Source: Ailurus styani
Lineage: Eukaryota > Chordata > Mammalia > Carnivora > Ailuridae
Direction: 5' to 3'
DNA length: 64,000 nucleotides
NCBI GenBank assembly: GCA_002007465.1
Contig: LNAC01000003.1
Coordinates: forward strand, 10,651,142 to 10,715,141
Positions 36,230 to 46,550 of this stretch are shown one piece after another (position 1 is the first letter of the stretch; each line of letters opens with the position of its first letter). Made by a program: the position numbers and the translations under genes. The notes beneath the pieces were generated by a model, which made no database searches, was not told the origin of the DNA, and worked only from the letters and a program-made list of their open reading frames with translations.

Positions 36230-36430
36230 GTTAAAACGTATCTTGTGCCAAGGCCTTTAAATGCATCATCCAAACGCTCTTCTGAGTGGACATTATTATT
36301 ATCTTTGTTTCAGTTGAGGCAGGTGTTATGATCACTCTGTGGGTGGTAGACCCAAGATTAGAATCCGGATCTGCTTGATTCCGAGCACAAGTTCTTAGCC
36401 AGCATCCTCTCTCTTTCCACAGGGAATGTT
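36230..36430 (-). mobile_element. MIR-like fragment
   Basis: CATTATTATTATCTTTGTTTCAGTTGAGGCAGG and GACCCAAGATTAGAATCCGGATCTGC are antisense MIR (wording of '...cccaaggtcacacagc...gattcgaacc'). Confidence 0.6.
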
Positions 36431-36670
36431 CATCATCCCTTTTAGCAGAGATAATGGAGTAGAAAGGCCACTTCAGATTTAGATTAGAAAAAACCTAAAA
36501 TTTTCCTGATGACAAGTGAATGGTTTACTTAAGAATATTGTAAAATCTCTGGAAGTCTTTAAAATAAAATTTCATGTCTCTTTGATAGTTTAAACATGAT
36601 CCAGAACAAAGGCTGGAGAACTGACAACCAGAGACCCTATAAATGTTCATCCAGCCTTGTGATATAATGT

Positions 36671-36874
36671 CTTTTTTTTTTTTTGGATTTATTTCTTTAT
36701 TCATTCCAGAGAATTAGAAAGCAGGATGTGGGGAAAAGGGAGAGGGAGAGAGAATTTTTCAAGCAGACTCCATGCTGTTCACAGAGCCTGCCAGGGGCTT
36801 GATCTCATGACCTTATCATGACCTAAGTCGAACCAAGAGCTGGGTGCCCATCCAACTGTGCCACCCAGGTGCCC
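36671..36874 (-). mobile_element. Old CAN-SINE with target-site duplication
   Basis: Poly(T), GGATTTATTTCTTTATTCATTCCAGAGA, CAAGCAGACTCCATGCTG, GGGGCTTGATCTCATGACC and AACTGTGCCACCCAGGTGCCC. Flanked by tgatataatgt and tgatataacat. More diverged than its neighbours. Confidence 0.9.
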
Positions 36875-37279
36875 TGATATAACATTTTTTTGAATGTGTG
36901 TATTGGGTGGGAAGTGGAAAAGGAAGAAACTAAATAATAGATAAGTAATAACTTGGACTTAAGCCAACCATAGAGATAAGCTTATCCCTCAGTGATGATC
37001 ATGCTACATAATTTTCATTGGCCTCATTTATAACAATCAGTACTTCGAACACTCATGTTTGCCAGATCACTGACGGAAAGGATCCTAAATGAATAATCTT
37101 TGGGGGGGGGGTAAAAAAAAAAGGACAGAGATTAAAGGACAGAGATTTGGTGAAACTTTTCTCATTGTTAAAAAACCATTAATTAATTTAGATGACCAAC
37201 ATATGTTAGATAAGATTTAAATTTCATATTCCTACTAAATGTAAGGAACTAGTTATTGGACATAAAGACAATATATTTA

Positions 37280-37480
37280 GGGTGCCTGGGTGGCTCAGTG
37301 GGTTAAAGCCTCTGCTTTCGGCTCAGGTCATGATCTCAGCGTCCTGGGATCCAGGCCCGCATCGGGCTCTCTGCTCAGCAGGGAGCCTGCTTCCTCCTCT
37401 CCCTGTCTCTCTGCCTGCCTCTCTGCCTACTTGTAATCTCTCTCTCTGTGTCAAATAAATAAATAAAATCTTAAAAAAAA
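37280..37480 (+). mobile_element. Young CAN-SINE, mustelid-like head, perfect 18-bp duplication
   Basis: GGGTGCCTGGGTGGCTCAGTGGGTTAAAGCCTCTGC head, AATCTCTCTCTCTGTGTC and AAATAAATAAATAAAATCTTA tail. Both sides carry ataaagacaatatattta without a mismatch, so the insertion is recent. Confidence 0.98.
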
Positions 37481-37499
37481 ATAAAGACAATATATTTAA

Positions 37500-39680
37500 A
37501 ATGAAAACAGGCTATTGCAATAAGGGAACCATACAATTTGTATTAAGCTGCCAAAAATTGTACTAGCATTTTTCAATCTGAATCATTTAGTCCATTGGTC
37601 CCTTGCCATTAGTATTCGTATATAATAGAAAAGCTGAAATTACAAAAATCATTTATTTCTATACTCTTTTTTGTTAAGTAAAAGATGAATCAGTAGAAAC
37701 TGGTTAAAAGAGAAACTTTTCATCCAAATTCAAATATTTTGACATGAAGTGATTTATATGTCATGTTATTCTCTCATTTGCAGGTTTGTCTCTAAAGTTG
37801 GACCATGATGATTTCATTCATATATTTCACTTTATCACTTAAGGAAGAGAATGTGTATTTACATCTCTCATGTTTTTAACCAAAACATTTTCTAGAATTC
37901 CTGATGGTATTTAACAACTAAAAACCTGGTATTCATTGCAAAAAAAGGACTTCAAGCACTCCACAGGCAGTCAGAAGTTATTTTATCGGGCAGAAATAAG
38001 ATAATTTAGATATTGGAAGGCAACCAGAACCTGCTCCCAAACAGATTAGTTCTTCTGTATGACAGAAACATAGGCAATTCAATTGGATTACATGTGCCCT
38101 TGGATTAATTCCATGATATTACTGTGAAGGAAAATAAGCAAGTTATTTTGAATTTGAAGAATCCATTATTAAATACGTCTAAAAGACACTCGGTGAGCAG
38201 ATAACTGTAAAAATCTGAGACTTATAGATAGGAAAAGCATCTTCTCACATTTTTGACAATCCCTTCTTTTTAAGAACAACAGGAATTCTCTTTTGGATTT
38301 TTAAAAGTCTTCCTTATTAGGATTACAGTTATGCATTGCTAAAATTCAATTATACGAAGCCCAGATTGGAGCAGATGGACTTGAAATAGTTTGGCAAAGA
38401 ATCAAAGGGATTTTCTTTGGTTCACGATATTGTGATGTAAAAATAGCAAAAAGTGTATTACTTAACATCATTGAAATTAGGCTATATACTAAAATAAGAA
38501 CTCAAAAGCTTTAAATAGATATAATAAAATATGGAGCCAAAAAAAGACCATGCACACGGGCAAAGCCTAGCCTGTCGTGGTTAAAGGACAGAGTTGTGCT
38601 TGTAGCTCGTGAGGTTGACAACTTTGCTTATTTTATAAAAACACTTTTCTAATCTAGGTGAGAGGTTATCATCTTTGCTACCAGAGAGCTAAATTTTAAC
38701 TTAGGCAGAGGTTCAGCGTTCACAGATTACTCAGATGAAGGCAGGGCAGTGGGATGGACAACTGTGGAATGAGAAGTACTAACATCATGAAGATATCATA
38801 TTTTCAATGAACTCGGAGATGTTTCTGAGTGTTTTTAAAAACTCCAGATTTTAAGGTGAACACACTTAGACAAATTATGCCTCGATATTACACATTACTC
38901 TAATATTTTATTGATTCAAAAACTATGTTAAGTTTGAAAGTATCACCCAACTTTTCAATGAAGATAGAAAAAGATTTTCCAACTTGACATTATTTCTAAA
39001 GAAAGAAAACAATTCTTCTTGATCACTAGTGATGGCATATGGGAGGAAAGACTTTATTTTTATTAAAGACTGCTATATATTAGTCACCTTAAATTCCAGA
39101 TTTCCAAAAATAGAATATTTTAATAATTACAGGTAATGTACCCAAAGTACGAGAATCATCGATAGATACATAGGTAGGCAAACTTACTATATATATGAAA
39201 GTATTGATGAATACTTGAAAGTGAATTGATTGAAATTAGATACTTGGAACATATTTAAGAAGAAAAATAAGTAATTTATTTTGGCTCCCTCAAATCACTT
39301 TTGAAACAAGGTGGAATGTAATAAAAGATATCATAGGACGGAATGACTCATCCTTCTCTGATCTGGATTTTTAATACTCTGCTTATTTCAATGGTCTACT
39401 ATCCTTTTGTAGATAACAACCCATACCTTTCATCTAAATGTAGTGTTTCTGTATAGTATGCTAAGACAATCTTATAGAGAAAAATTGAAACTGAACAGAT
39501 AATAAATGCTGATCTCTTGGCTTTAAAAAAGTCCTTCAATTTTGAAAACAAAAACTGATTACATATTTCTGTATTTTTGATGCATCAGGGATTTTCTTAA
39601 ATTTATCAATCAAAGCAATTTATGAAAGTGTTTCTGTAATGTGGAAGGTATCTCTAATCCTGGGAAACACAGTCTAACAC
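37500..39680. other. Non-coding AT-rich sequence, nothing recognised
   Basis: No gene, exon or repeat assignable. It opens the SINE-free stretch around the ROBO2 promoter. Confidence 0.5.
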
Positions 39681-39684
39681 TTAG

Positions 39685-39895
39685 CATAGATTTTGTGGTC
39701 AGATGTGGATTCAAAGGAGTACTGCAACTTTTATTAACTTGGGTGAGTTATCTAATCGTCAGTATTCTCATCTGCACAATAGGAATGATATCACCCACAT
39801 AATAAAACTTTTGCAAGAATTAAACACTCTGATGAGTTTTTAAAAACTAGAAAAATCCCTGACACAGAGTACGTGCTTACCACATGGTGGCAGAT
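39685..39895 (+). mobile_element. MIR
   Basis: GGTCAGATGTGGATTCAAAGGAG, TTAACTTGGGTGAGTTATCTAATCGTCAGTATTCTCATCTGCACAATAGGAATGATA and TCCCTGACACAGAGTACGTGC give the whole MIR order. Confidence 0.8.
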
Positions 39896-39899
39896 ATTA

Positions 39900-42800
39900 A
39901 AATTATCATCCTGGATCAAAACTTTGATTTGCCTGTATATACGATCTTATAGTTATAACAAGAGTATACTGGAAAGAGTAAAAAAGAAAAATGGATGGGG
40001 TTTTCCCATTTAGACCACATTTTTGAAGAATCTGGTATGGAAAAGAAATATTTAATATTTTCCATCCTATATTGTGCAGATTGCATTCAGATGAGTATTT
40101 TATGGTTCTCCATGAATGCCAACTTAGAAGTACAATCACAAAGAAGGCCATTTGATCACCTTACCCAAATTAGGGTTAATTATAGTCTCTTACACACAGT
40201 TGTCTTTAGATGTATTAAAATATATATTTATCTGGTAGGCACATTTTGAGTACATAATAATACCATTCCAAGTTTTACATAAAAGGAGCCTAGATTTCTA
40301 TGTACATTTCTCTATTCAGCTGCTTGCTTGGAGAAGAAAAAACAATTCGAATTTGGAAAGATATTGAAACCAACAGGCCACTTAATTTTCTATATTTTTA
40401 GCTCTCTGATTTAGTGGTAGTGGGGCTTCATTGTTTGAAGCCATGTCTTGATTTTGTCTTACTGAAAACCTTTAAAAAATGTTTTTGAAGCTAAAGCACT
40501 GATAAAATTGAATTTCCAACTTCTAGTAGCATGTTCAGGTTTTAAAGATTTTCCTTTACTTTAAGAAAAAAATTAGGGTGAGAAATCAATTTTTTACATA
40601 GACAGTGCTCACTAGAACTGTGCTAAATTTAACTGAAATATACACATTTCTCTAATATGGATCTTATCAAATCTCCCAGAAGGAGATGTCTTTGTCCCCT
40701 TGGACTTAACATTGTCCGTATTACATTTCTGTCTGCTGACTCTCACTGTTGCTGACAGTGTAAGAGTTTTGCTCAGAATCTTAAACCATCACTTGGTATG
40801 AGATTCTTAAAAAAAATAACATCAGTTTCCCAGAGTCACATTTAATATCAAATGAGATACTGACAAAACATTCTTTTAAAATATCACTTATGAACTTATC
40901 TTGGAGAAAAGCAGAAAACATGAAGTCCAAAATTCCTTTGTTATAGACATTACTACATAATGTAAGTAATGTCTAGCAAAAAGTGGCACTAGACAGAAAT
41001 CACTGGCTTTCTTTGCCATTTTCAGTAGAGAAAAGTATTATGAATGCGAAATGATGATGCTTGGCCCAAAATGCCAAGGAAATATAACCACAGGGATTTC
41101 CTTTAAATAAGCCTTTTCTCCCCATGAGTTCATTTGTCATATTCTACGGAAGGACAACTTTCTGTAAGATATGAGGCAACACTTTTCTGCCCTAGAGGAC
41201 AATAGTAAATGGTAGGTCATTCTCCAACCTATCCCCCCTTCTTCCCACACGCAACCTTTCCACCTCTGAGTGATTTTATAGACCACTTAAGGAAAAGCAT
41301 CTATAGATGGTGAGTCTATCAAGTATAAAATGAAATCTTTTATCCTATAAATTAATAGCCATGAGAAAATTCTTCCAGATGAAATGTTCTAATATCTTCC
41401 TTTCTGAGAGCTATGTTAAAGTTTAAGGGCTTAAAATCTATATCAATTTAATTTCTGCATTATTTATTAGGGAGACTCTATTGTTAGAGTATTTTTATTG
41501 AACACATGTAAGGAAATTTGACTGAGATAGAGATTGTGCGTGTGTGTGTGTAGGGAGTACATTATTTAGAGGAAGGAGGTAGTCCCTTACTTTAAATCTT
41601 AGTCCAAATGTTTAAAATACATGCTCAAAAAATTATCAGTTATTTTCCAGTATTACAGATAGATAAGAGAGATGTCATTCCAATGAATTTTGGGGTTTTC
41701 CCAGACCACAGTATTAATTTAGATTTGGCCCTTTGGGAAAAAAAAACAAAAATAAAAACCATGAGAACATGTTTAGCCTTTCTTTCACAGAGTGGTAAAA
41801 CAGTAACACGGTCAGAATTACTGCGAGGATTCAAGTGATTCAACTTCAGCACATTAGTGCACTTTTTAAATTTTACAACTAAATCATATAGATCAAAAGT
41901 GTGCTGAGATTACTCTTAATGCTTCACAAGAAAAGTGGTTTTATTCTTTCGCAAGACTATTTCATCACTACAATTTTCCAGCACGCAGACATGCCATAAG
42001 AACTCTAATTCCTTAAGCGTCGCTGGCCACCTTTTTTTTTTTTTTTTTTTGAAACACACAATATTATCTCCATAATAGCCAAGGGAGAGCTAAATTAAGA
42101 GGCAACACCAAAACGTATCCACCAAACAAAAGGCTCTTCGGCAGCCGCCGCAAACGGAGGGCCTCGTTCCTAGTATTTTCCAGTAGGGGGAACTAAAGAC
42201 TCACTCTCCAGCATTTAGCGGGGCTCGGGGACCGGCGTGAGTTCCCATAACCCGCCTTCTAATCACCGGAACAAGCATCAAACAGCTACCAGTGAGCCTG
42301 TGATCACACGTGGGCCTGGCCACGCCGGCCACTCCGGGGGCACCGCAGACACTGGCATCCCTTTGATCTAACGTGGCTTTCCATAATCATCCCCGGTCCC
42401 GATGGCATGCACTTGGTGGTTTTTGCCTTCGTTTTCAGGGTTTGTCATCTTTGGGCTGGAATTCGGCTCTTTTGGAGCTTCTTTTAGCTCGGTGGGTTTT
42501 CAGCTTTCCTCCATCCTGTGTTTTCCGAATTTCCTTTCAGAGGTGCTAGGCTCTGTAGGGTAAGGGCTTCGGATACACCCCTCGCCCCCAAGTCTCTGAT
42601 CCCCTCTTCCCAACCTGAGCATCTTCTGCTGAACTCCATGCATCGCACAATCCCGCGTCAAACTCATTTTTGAGGGATCATAAGGCAACTGAGTAACATA
42701 AGAGGGGATGCCGCTCCTTCCCCTCCCTCCCCCCCCCGGGATTCCTCGGGGGGCCATACATCTTGGCTAAAACGAGCCGGTAGAGGCTAGAGATTTCTGT

Positions 42801-42950
42801 ACACCCCCCTTTTTTTTCTTGTGCCTTTTTAACGATATAGGAAGCACCCCCACCCAACCTTTCCGCTCCAAAAGGTGGCTATAGTTTGTTTCCTTTCCTC
42901 TTCTCCCTCCCGCTCAGCTTCTCATTTTGCTAAAAGGTGAAGAGTGAGTG
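39900..42950. other. ROBO2 upstream flank, no gene seen
   Basis: AT-rich to about 42000, then increasingly CpG-rich from 42110. A short (TG)n at 41536-41551 and a 22-base T run near 42031 are the only simple repeats. No SINE, L1 or L2. Confidence 0.5.
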
Positions 42951-43040
42951 TTTGTGTGATTTTAACGGGTAATGAGGCTGCGCCCCGGGTCCTGGAGGGT
43001 GATCTTTTTCCAGAAAGCGCGTGCATCTCCGGCAGACGGA

Positions 43041-43110
43041 GGGATGAATAATTAGGAAGGGCTTTCATGAAATCACTCACCGAGAAAATTACCTGCCCGT
43101 TAAACGGGCC
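43041..43110 (+). promoter_or_regulatory. Candidate proximal control element: homeodomain core and perfect palindrome
   Basis: A TAATTA homeodomain core at 43049-43054 lies about 40 bases before a perfect 15-base palindrome, gcccgttaaacgggc, at 43095-43109 (7-base arms, 1-base centre). The stretch is non-repetitive and adjoins the CpG island. The motifs are seen directly; binding and function are inferred. Confidence 0.35.
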
Positions 43111-43468
43111 GCCGCGAGGAGCAGGAGACTAGAGCCCACCTATCCCCTCCCGAGGCTGGAAGGAGGGCGGTCGTGGGGGGCGGGGGCGGGCCCAGGAGGC
43201 AACGCAGAGGGGGGAAGGAGTTGACCGGTGGCTCGGGCTCCCAATTTGTTCATTTCCGTCCCCCTAGGAATCTCGGCTCCCTTCCCCTCCGCCCCCCGAC
43301 TGCCCAGCGGGCCGGCGCCCCCTGCACGTGCGGGCGGCGGACTCTGGAGGCGGAAAGCTCAGCGCACCCCCTCCGCGCCCCCGCCCCCCTCCCCGGGGCC
43401 GACTCCGAGCCGCTTTCATTCCTCCCCACCCCTCCCGCCTCCTCGCCTTCCCTCCTCTAAGTCCTTCC

Positions 43469-43712
43469 NNNNNNNNNNNNNNNNNNNNNNNNNNNNNNNN
43501 NNNNNNNNNNNNNNNNNNNNNNNNNNNNNNNNNNNNNNNNNNNNNNNNNNNNNNNNNNNNNNNNNNNNNNNNNNNNNNNNNNNNNNNNNNNNNNNNNNNN
43601 NNNNNNNNNNNNNNNNNNNNNNNNNNNNNNNNNNNNNNNNNNNNNNNNNNNNNNNNNNNNNNNNNNNNNNNNNNNNNNNNNNNNNNNNNNNNNNNNNNNN
43701 NNNNNNNNNNNN
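43469..43712. other. Assembly gap (244 N)
   Basis: A run of N inside the GC-richest part of the promoter. The flanks are C-rich on the left and GC-rich on the right, the kind of sequence that short-read assemblies often miss. Translations across it are meaningless. Confidence 0.99.
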
Positions 43713-43916
43713 GGCCGCTGCCTCAGCCCTGCCCCTCGTTCCCTCCCTCCCTTGCCGCCCCACCACGCAGGAGTTCGGATTCTCCACCCGAGTCGTCCTG
43801 ATTTCTCTTTGCCTCTCTTTCGGGAACGGGAGTGGTGGAGGGAGGCAGCGAGGCTGCGAAGGAGAGGCCCGCCAAGTCGGCCCGCCTGCGAAGTGTGGCT
43901 TTGACACATCCTTGTT

Positions 43917-43931
43917 ATGGAAGTGAAGTGA
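43917..43931 (+). other. uORF of 4 codons with a strong initiation context
   Basis: ATG GAA GTG AAG TGA. G at -3 and G at +4 make this the best initiation context in the visible leader. It lies just before the A-rich (AAT)n run. Confidence 0.4.
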
Positions 43932-44023
43932 AAAAAAATAATAATAATAAAAATAATAACTCTGGACGTGGAGCTGCTACCGAGAAGGAGACCGGGGAAA
44001 GAACACCACCAGTAGGCAGGCCA

Positions 44024-44176
44024 ATGGTTTTTCGGCAGCGCGCTGGCAAGTTTGTGGAACACTTTCTAGGAATTAGGTCTTTTTCCTCCCCCTTCATCTT
44101 CTTGACTTCTGAAGAAAGAACTTGGCTTTGGATGGCAATGGAGCCTGAGGAGAGAGGGTTAGACGCACTTGAATAA
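44024..44176 (+). other. uORF of 50 codons in the ROBO2 leader
   Basis: An AUG-started frame beginning MVFRQRAGK and ending at TAA 44174-44176, with two further in-frame ATGs at 44132 and 44138. The AUG has G at +4 but C at -3. The frame stays open upstream without an ATG to about 43832. No domain is recognisable. It may be translated as a regulatory uORF or may be chance. Confidence 0.4.
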
Positions 44177-44263
44177 TCCCTCCGGCTGGGCTGAATTTGT
44201 GGGAATTTAGGAAGCCAGAGGGTGGAAATACAGCAGCCTTCGCAGTGCCCTCTGTTAATTTGG

Positions 44264-44351
44264 ATGGATCTTAATGTGCCCCATTCAAGACCTCTCCACT
44301 AACCCCTTCTGCTCTTGCGATTTGCTCTTCTTGACTTTAATTAGCATCTAG
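44264..44351 (+). other. Two overlapping short uORFs
   Basis: One frame starts at ATG 44264 and ends at TAA 44300-44302 (12 codons). A second starts at ATG 44274 in another frame and ends at TAG 44349-44351 (25 codons). Both contexts lack a purine at -3 or are otherwise modest. They add to the barrier a scanning ribosome meets before the ROBO2 start. Confidence 0.35.
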
Positions 44352-44449
44352 GAAAGTCTCAACTTTGGACCTACCTCCTTTTTTGATACTTATTTTTGTA
44401 CTTTTGCTCTCTGGGATTGGTTTCTTAAACAGTCTGGATCCTTTTTAAT

Positions 44450-44461
44450 ATGTCAAAATGA
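44450..44461 (+). other. Minimal uORF (3 codons) whose stop overlaps the ROBO2 start
   Basis: ATG TCA AAA TGA. The TGA occupies 44459-44461 and the ROBO2 ATG occupies 44458-44460, so termination and initiation share bases in ATGA. This geometry suits termination-reinitiation or leaky scanning. The reading frames are seen directly; any regulatory role is inference. Confidence 0.6.
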
Positions 44462-44518
44462 GTCGGCTGATGTTTACACAACTACTGCTCTGTGGATTTT
44501 TATATGTTCGGGTTGATG
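44458..44518 (+). CDS. ROBO2: ROBO2 first coding exon (signal peptide), continues beyond the window
   Basis: ROBO2 is a single-pass membrane receptor of the roundabout family (five Ig and three fibronectin III domains, then a cytoplasmic tail) that binds SLIT proteins and steers axons and kidney and vessel development. Only the N-terminal signal peptide is encoded here. The ATG at 44458 opens a frame reading MSRLMFTQLLLCGFLYV then RVD and the first base of a Gly codon; this matches the remembered human ROBO2 start except for Arg instead of Leu at residue 3. The exon stops in phase 1 at G|GTAAGT (donor at 44519), a near-perfect 5' splice site, so the Ig domains lie in exons outside the window. 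The start has A at -3 but A at +4, a moderate context. A CpG-rich promoter lies directly upstream. The start is supported by homology and by the hydrophobic core directly after it; no other frame here has a signal peptide plus donor. Confidence 0.93.
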
Positions 44519-45481
44519 GTAAGTTAACAATACTTTTCTCCTATCCCCCCACCCCAAAAACCATTTCTTTCCGAGTGCGTTGTGGGCTATAGATAAAATG
44601 ACATTATGTCTGTTAGTCCCTTTTGAACAGGCACAGGGGCTTTGGGGGGGGGGCTGAGGTTTTAAGTCTTTGTTTCTAAACTGCTGCAAGTGGAACGTGT
44701 TAGTAGTCACCTATTGTTGTTGTTGTTGTAATTTACTTAATTAATTGAGGAGTTGGATAATAAATAATGGGCTCTCAGTCTTGTTAGATAAAGGAATATT
44801 TAAGCGAATCTCTCAGATACTCTTGTGCCTACTCCCTTTTGGTGTTTGTTCTTGTATCTGAACTTTGGCTTAGAAATTCAAGTGAAGAAAAATAGTAATA
44901 GACACTTCAGCGAAGGTTCAGTGGGTTAGGAATTTGAGACAGGGTATCTCAGGGATCAATGGGTGTCACTTGCGTGCGGCTGAGTGCTCTTCTAGTGTGA
45001 AATCGGAATCAAGAATTCAGATCCTAGGGAGAAAACTGTCAAAAGTGAGACTGGGCGAGGCTCCAGGAAGGGGGAAACATAAGCTTTGGGCTGGCTATGG
45101 GCACAGAACACTCAGCTCAGTCCCCAGTGGCAAACACAATGGGGATCTGAAACAGGTGACCTAGGTGTCTCCCTCTAGGTTGAATCAGTCTGTCAAGCAG
45201 AGAGCATTCTGCCTCCGATTCTCCTGTCTTTTGTTCAGATATGGTTTCCTGGGATATTTTCACAGGATGTCAGTTTCTGGTGCGAGGATTGCAAAATCTT
45301 TTTTTTTTTTTTAACGTAGCTCTTCTGAATGATGTGCAGAAGTAATCATTAACTTGCTTTTTTGTTTGTTTATAAGAAGAAAGTCGAAAGAACATTTGGT
45401 ATGAACCTTCTAGGGACTTTAATTTTTAAATCAATGCAGAGAATGTGTATAAAGAGAAGAGTAGAGCATGTTGTTATTGTT

Positions 45482-45560
45482 TTTCCTGAAAATGTGGGTT
45501 GTTGGACTTTAGTCGGATTGTCGGACTTTCCTGAAAATGTGGATTGTCGGATTGTACGTG
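45482..45560. repeat. Local duplication, 45-base period
   Basis: tttcctgaaaatgtgg occurs at 45482 and 45527, with GTCGGATTGTCGGA-type sub-repeats between and after. Fewer than two full units. Confidence 0.75.
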
Positions 45561-46218
45561 TTGTAGTTGTAAAGAACCTGTGTGTCGGTCCAAATATTTG
45601 AGCCACCATAGTAGCTTGTTGCTACATAAACTTTCCTCCAGCATTTGCATTGAGGACGAATTCATTTCTTGGGACACTGCCTATTTTTGCCCGCCTGTAG
45701 GAGCTAACTTTGTTCCTGGCAGCTGCTGCTGCACAGAACACAATCTATCGGAAGATACAAACAGGAAGACTTTCTGTAAACATGAAGCAGTGCAGATGAG
45801 TTTACCTACTGTCAAGTGGCTGTTTTCAATCACAGACTGCATGAGTACCTTTGCCCCCAGCAATGGGAGGCAAGGCATTCATGTGGGCACTCTGCTTGTT
45901 CTTCTTCCCTTCTAAGGAGTAGATGTTTAGGAATTAATCACTGTGAACCACCCTGTGACAATATCCATAGTCATACCTAATCAGTCACCATACATTTTCT
46001 TCTTCAATACATTTACCTTTCTAATACATTTATATTGCCCTAACCAAAAGGCTTACGTATTTCTCCTAAGTGTGTTTGATTATCATGATAAGAAGACTTT
46101 GATAGAACTTTTTGGATAATATAACCTTGTAAGCCATGAATTCACATATTTCCATACCAGGAATGCATGCACAAACTATATATTAGACTACAGAATTATC
46201 ACCAAGTTGTTTTTACTT

Positions 46219-46233
46219 TTCTCTCTCTCTCTT

Positions 46234-46270
<37 letters not shown>

Positions 46271-46273
46271 CTT
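46219..46273. repeat. (CT)n microsatellite with CTTT interruptions
   Basis: About 55 bases of C and T on the + strand, mainly CT units broken by CTTT. Confidence 0.9.
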
Positions 46274-46439
46274 GAATTAGTGTGTGGCTAAGAGGCATAC
46301 AATTAAATTGCTCAGTGGAAGTGACAGAGGGAATCAGAAGAGTTGGTGTTACAGAATGTAATTAATGTACCAGGGTGTTTGGAGATATATGAAACAAATG
46401 CAATTAACCAGCTTGCTGGAACAGCAGTAGAAAGACATC

Positions 46440-46550
46440 ATCTTTCTCCTTCCCTCTCTCCCTCCCTCCCATCCTGACCCCCTCCCTTCTTTTCCTCTCT
46501 CCCTTCTTCTCTTCCTTCTCCCCCTATCTCACCCCTCCTGCCCCAGAGAC
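46440..46550. repeat. Polypyrimidine low-complexity tract
   Basis: CCCTCTCTCCCTCCCTCCC and similar blocks with few purines over about 110 bases, on the same strand as the (CT)n 170 bases earlier. Confidence 0.8.

Larger units (their letters stand above)
42950..43950 (+). promoter_or_regulatory. ROBO2: CpG-island promoter region of ROBO2, broken by the gap
   Basis: The stretch is strongly GC-rich with many CpG dinucleotides, unlike the AT-rich sequence on both sides, and sits immediately upstream of the ROBO2 leader. It contains GGGGCGGGGGCGGG-type GC boxes near 43178-43190 and long C- and CCT-rich runs. No TATA box is apparent in the visible part, as expected for a CpG-island promoter. A looser CpG-rich shoulder begins near 42110. 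The start site probably lies in or near the gap. Confidence 0.8.
43713..44457 (+). other. ROBO2: ROBO2 5' untranslated leader (visible part after the assembly gap)
   Basis: No stop-free frame joins this stretch to the ROBO2 start and no convincing 3' splice site is seen directly before the ATG, so I infer one contiguous leader, at least 745 nt long if transcription starts in or before the gap. Its 5' third is GC-rich, then it turns AT-richer and includes an A-rich (AAT)n run at about 43930-43960. It has AUGs at 43917, 44024, 44132, 44138, 44264, 44274 and 44450, all closed by stops before or just across the main start. Such a leader usually lowers translation of the main frame. The exact transcription start cannot be seen. 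Confidence 0.7.

Noticed and set aside
43228..44062. Long open frames on both strands across the promoter (up to 232 codons)
   Set aside because: They run through the 244-N gap and consist largely of unknown residues; the rest is low-complexity Pro/Arg/Ser/Gly typical of translated CpG islands.
43832..44176. 114-codon frame in the leader
   Set aside because: Its first codon is GTG, not ATG. Only the last 50 codons, from the ATG at 44024, form a credible uORF.
45544..45915. Cys-rich 123-codon frame in intron 1
   Set aside because: It has no recognisable fold, starts inside a local duplication and lacks exon signals.
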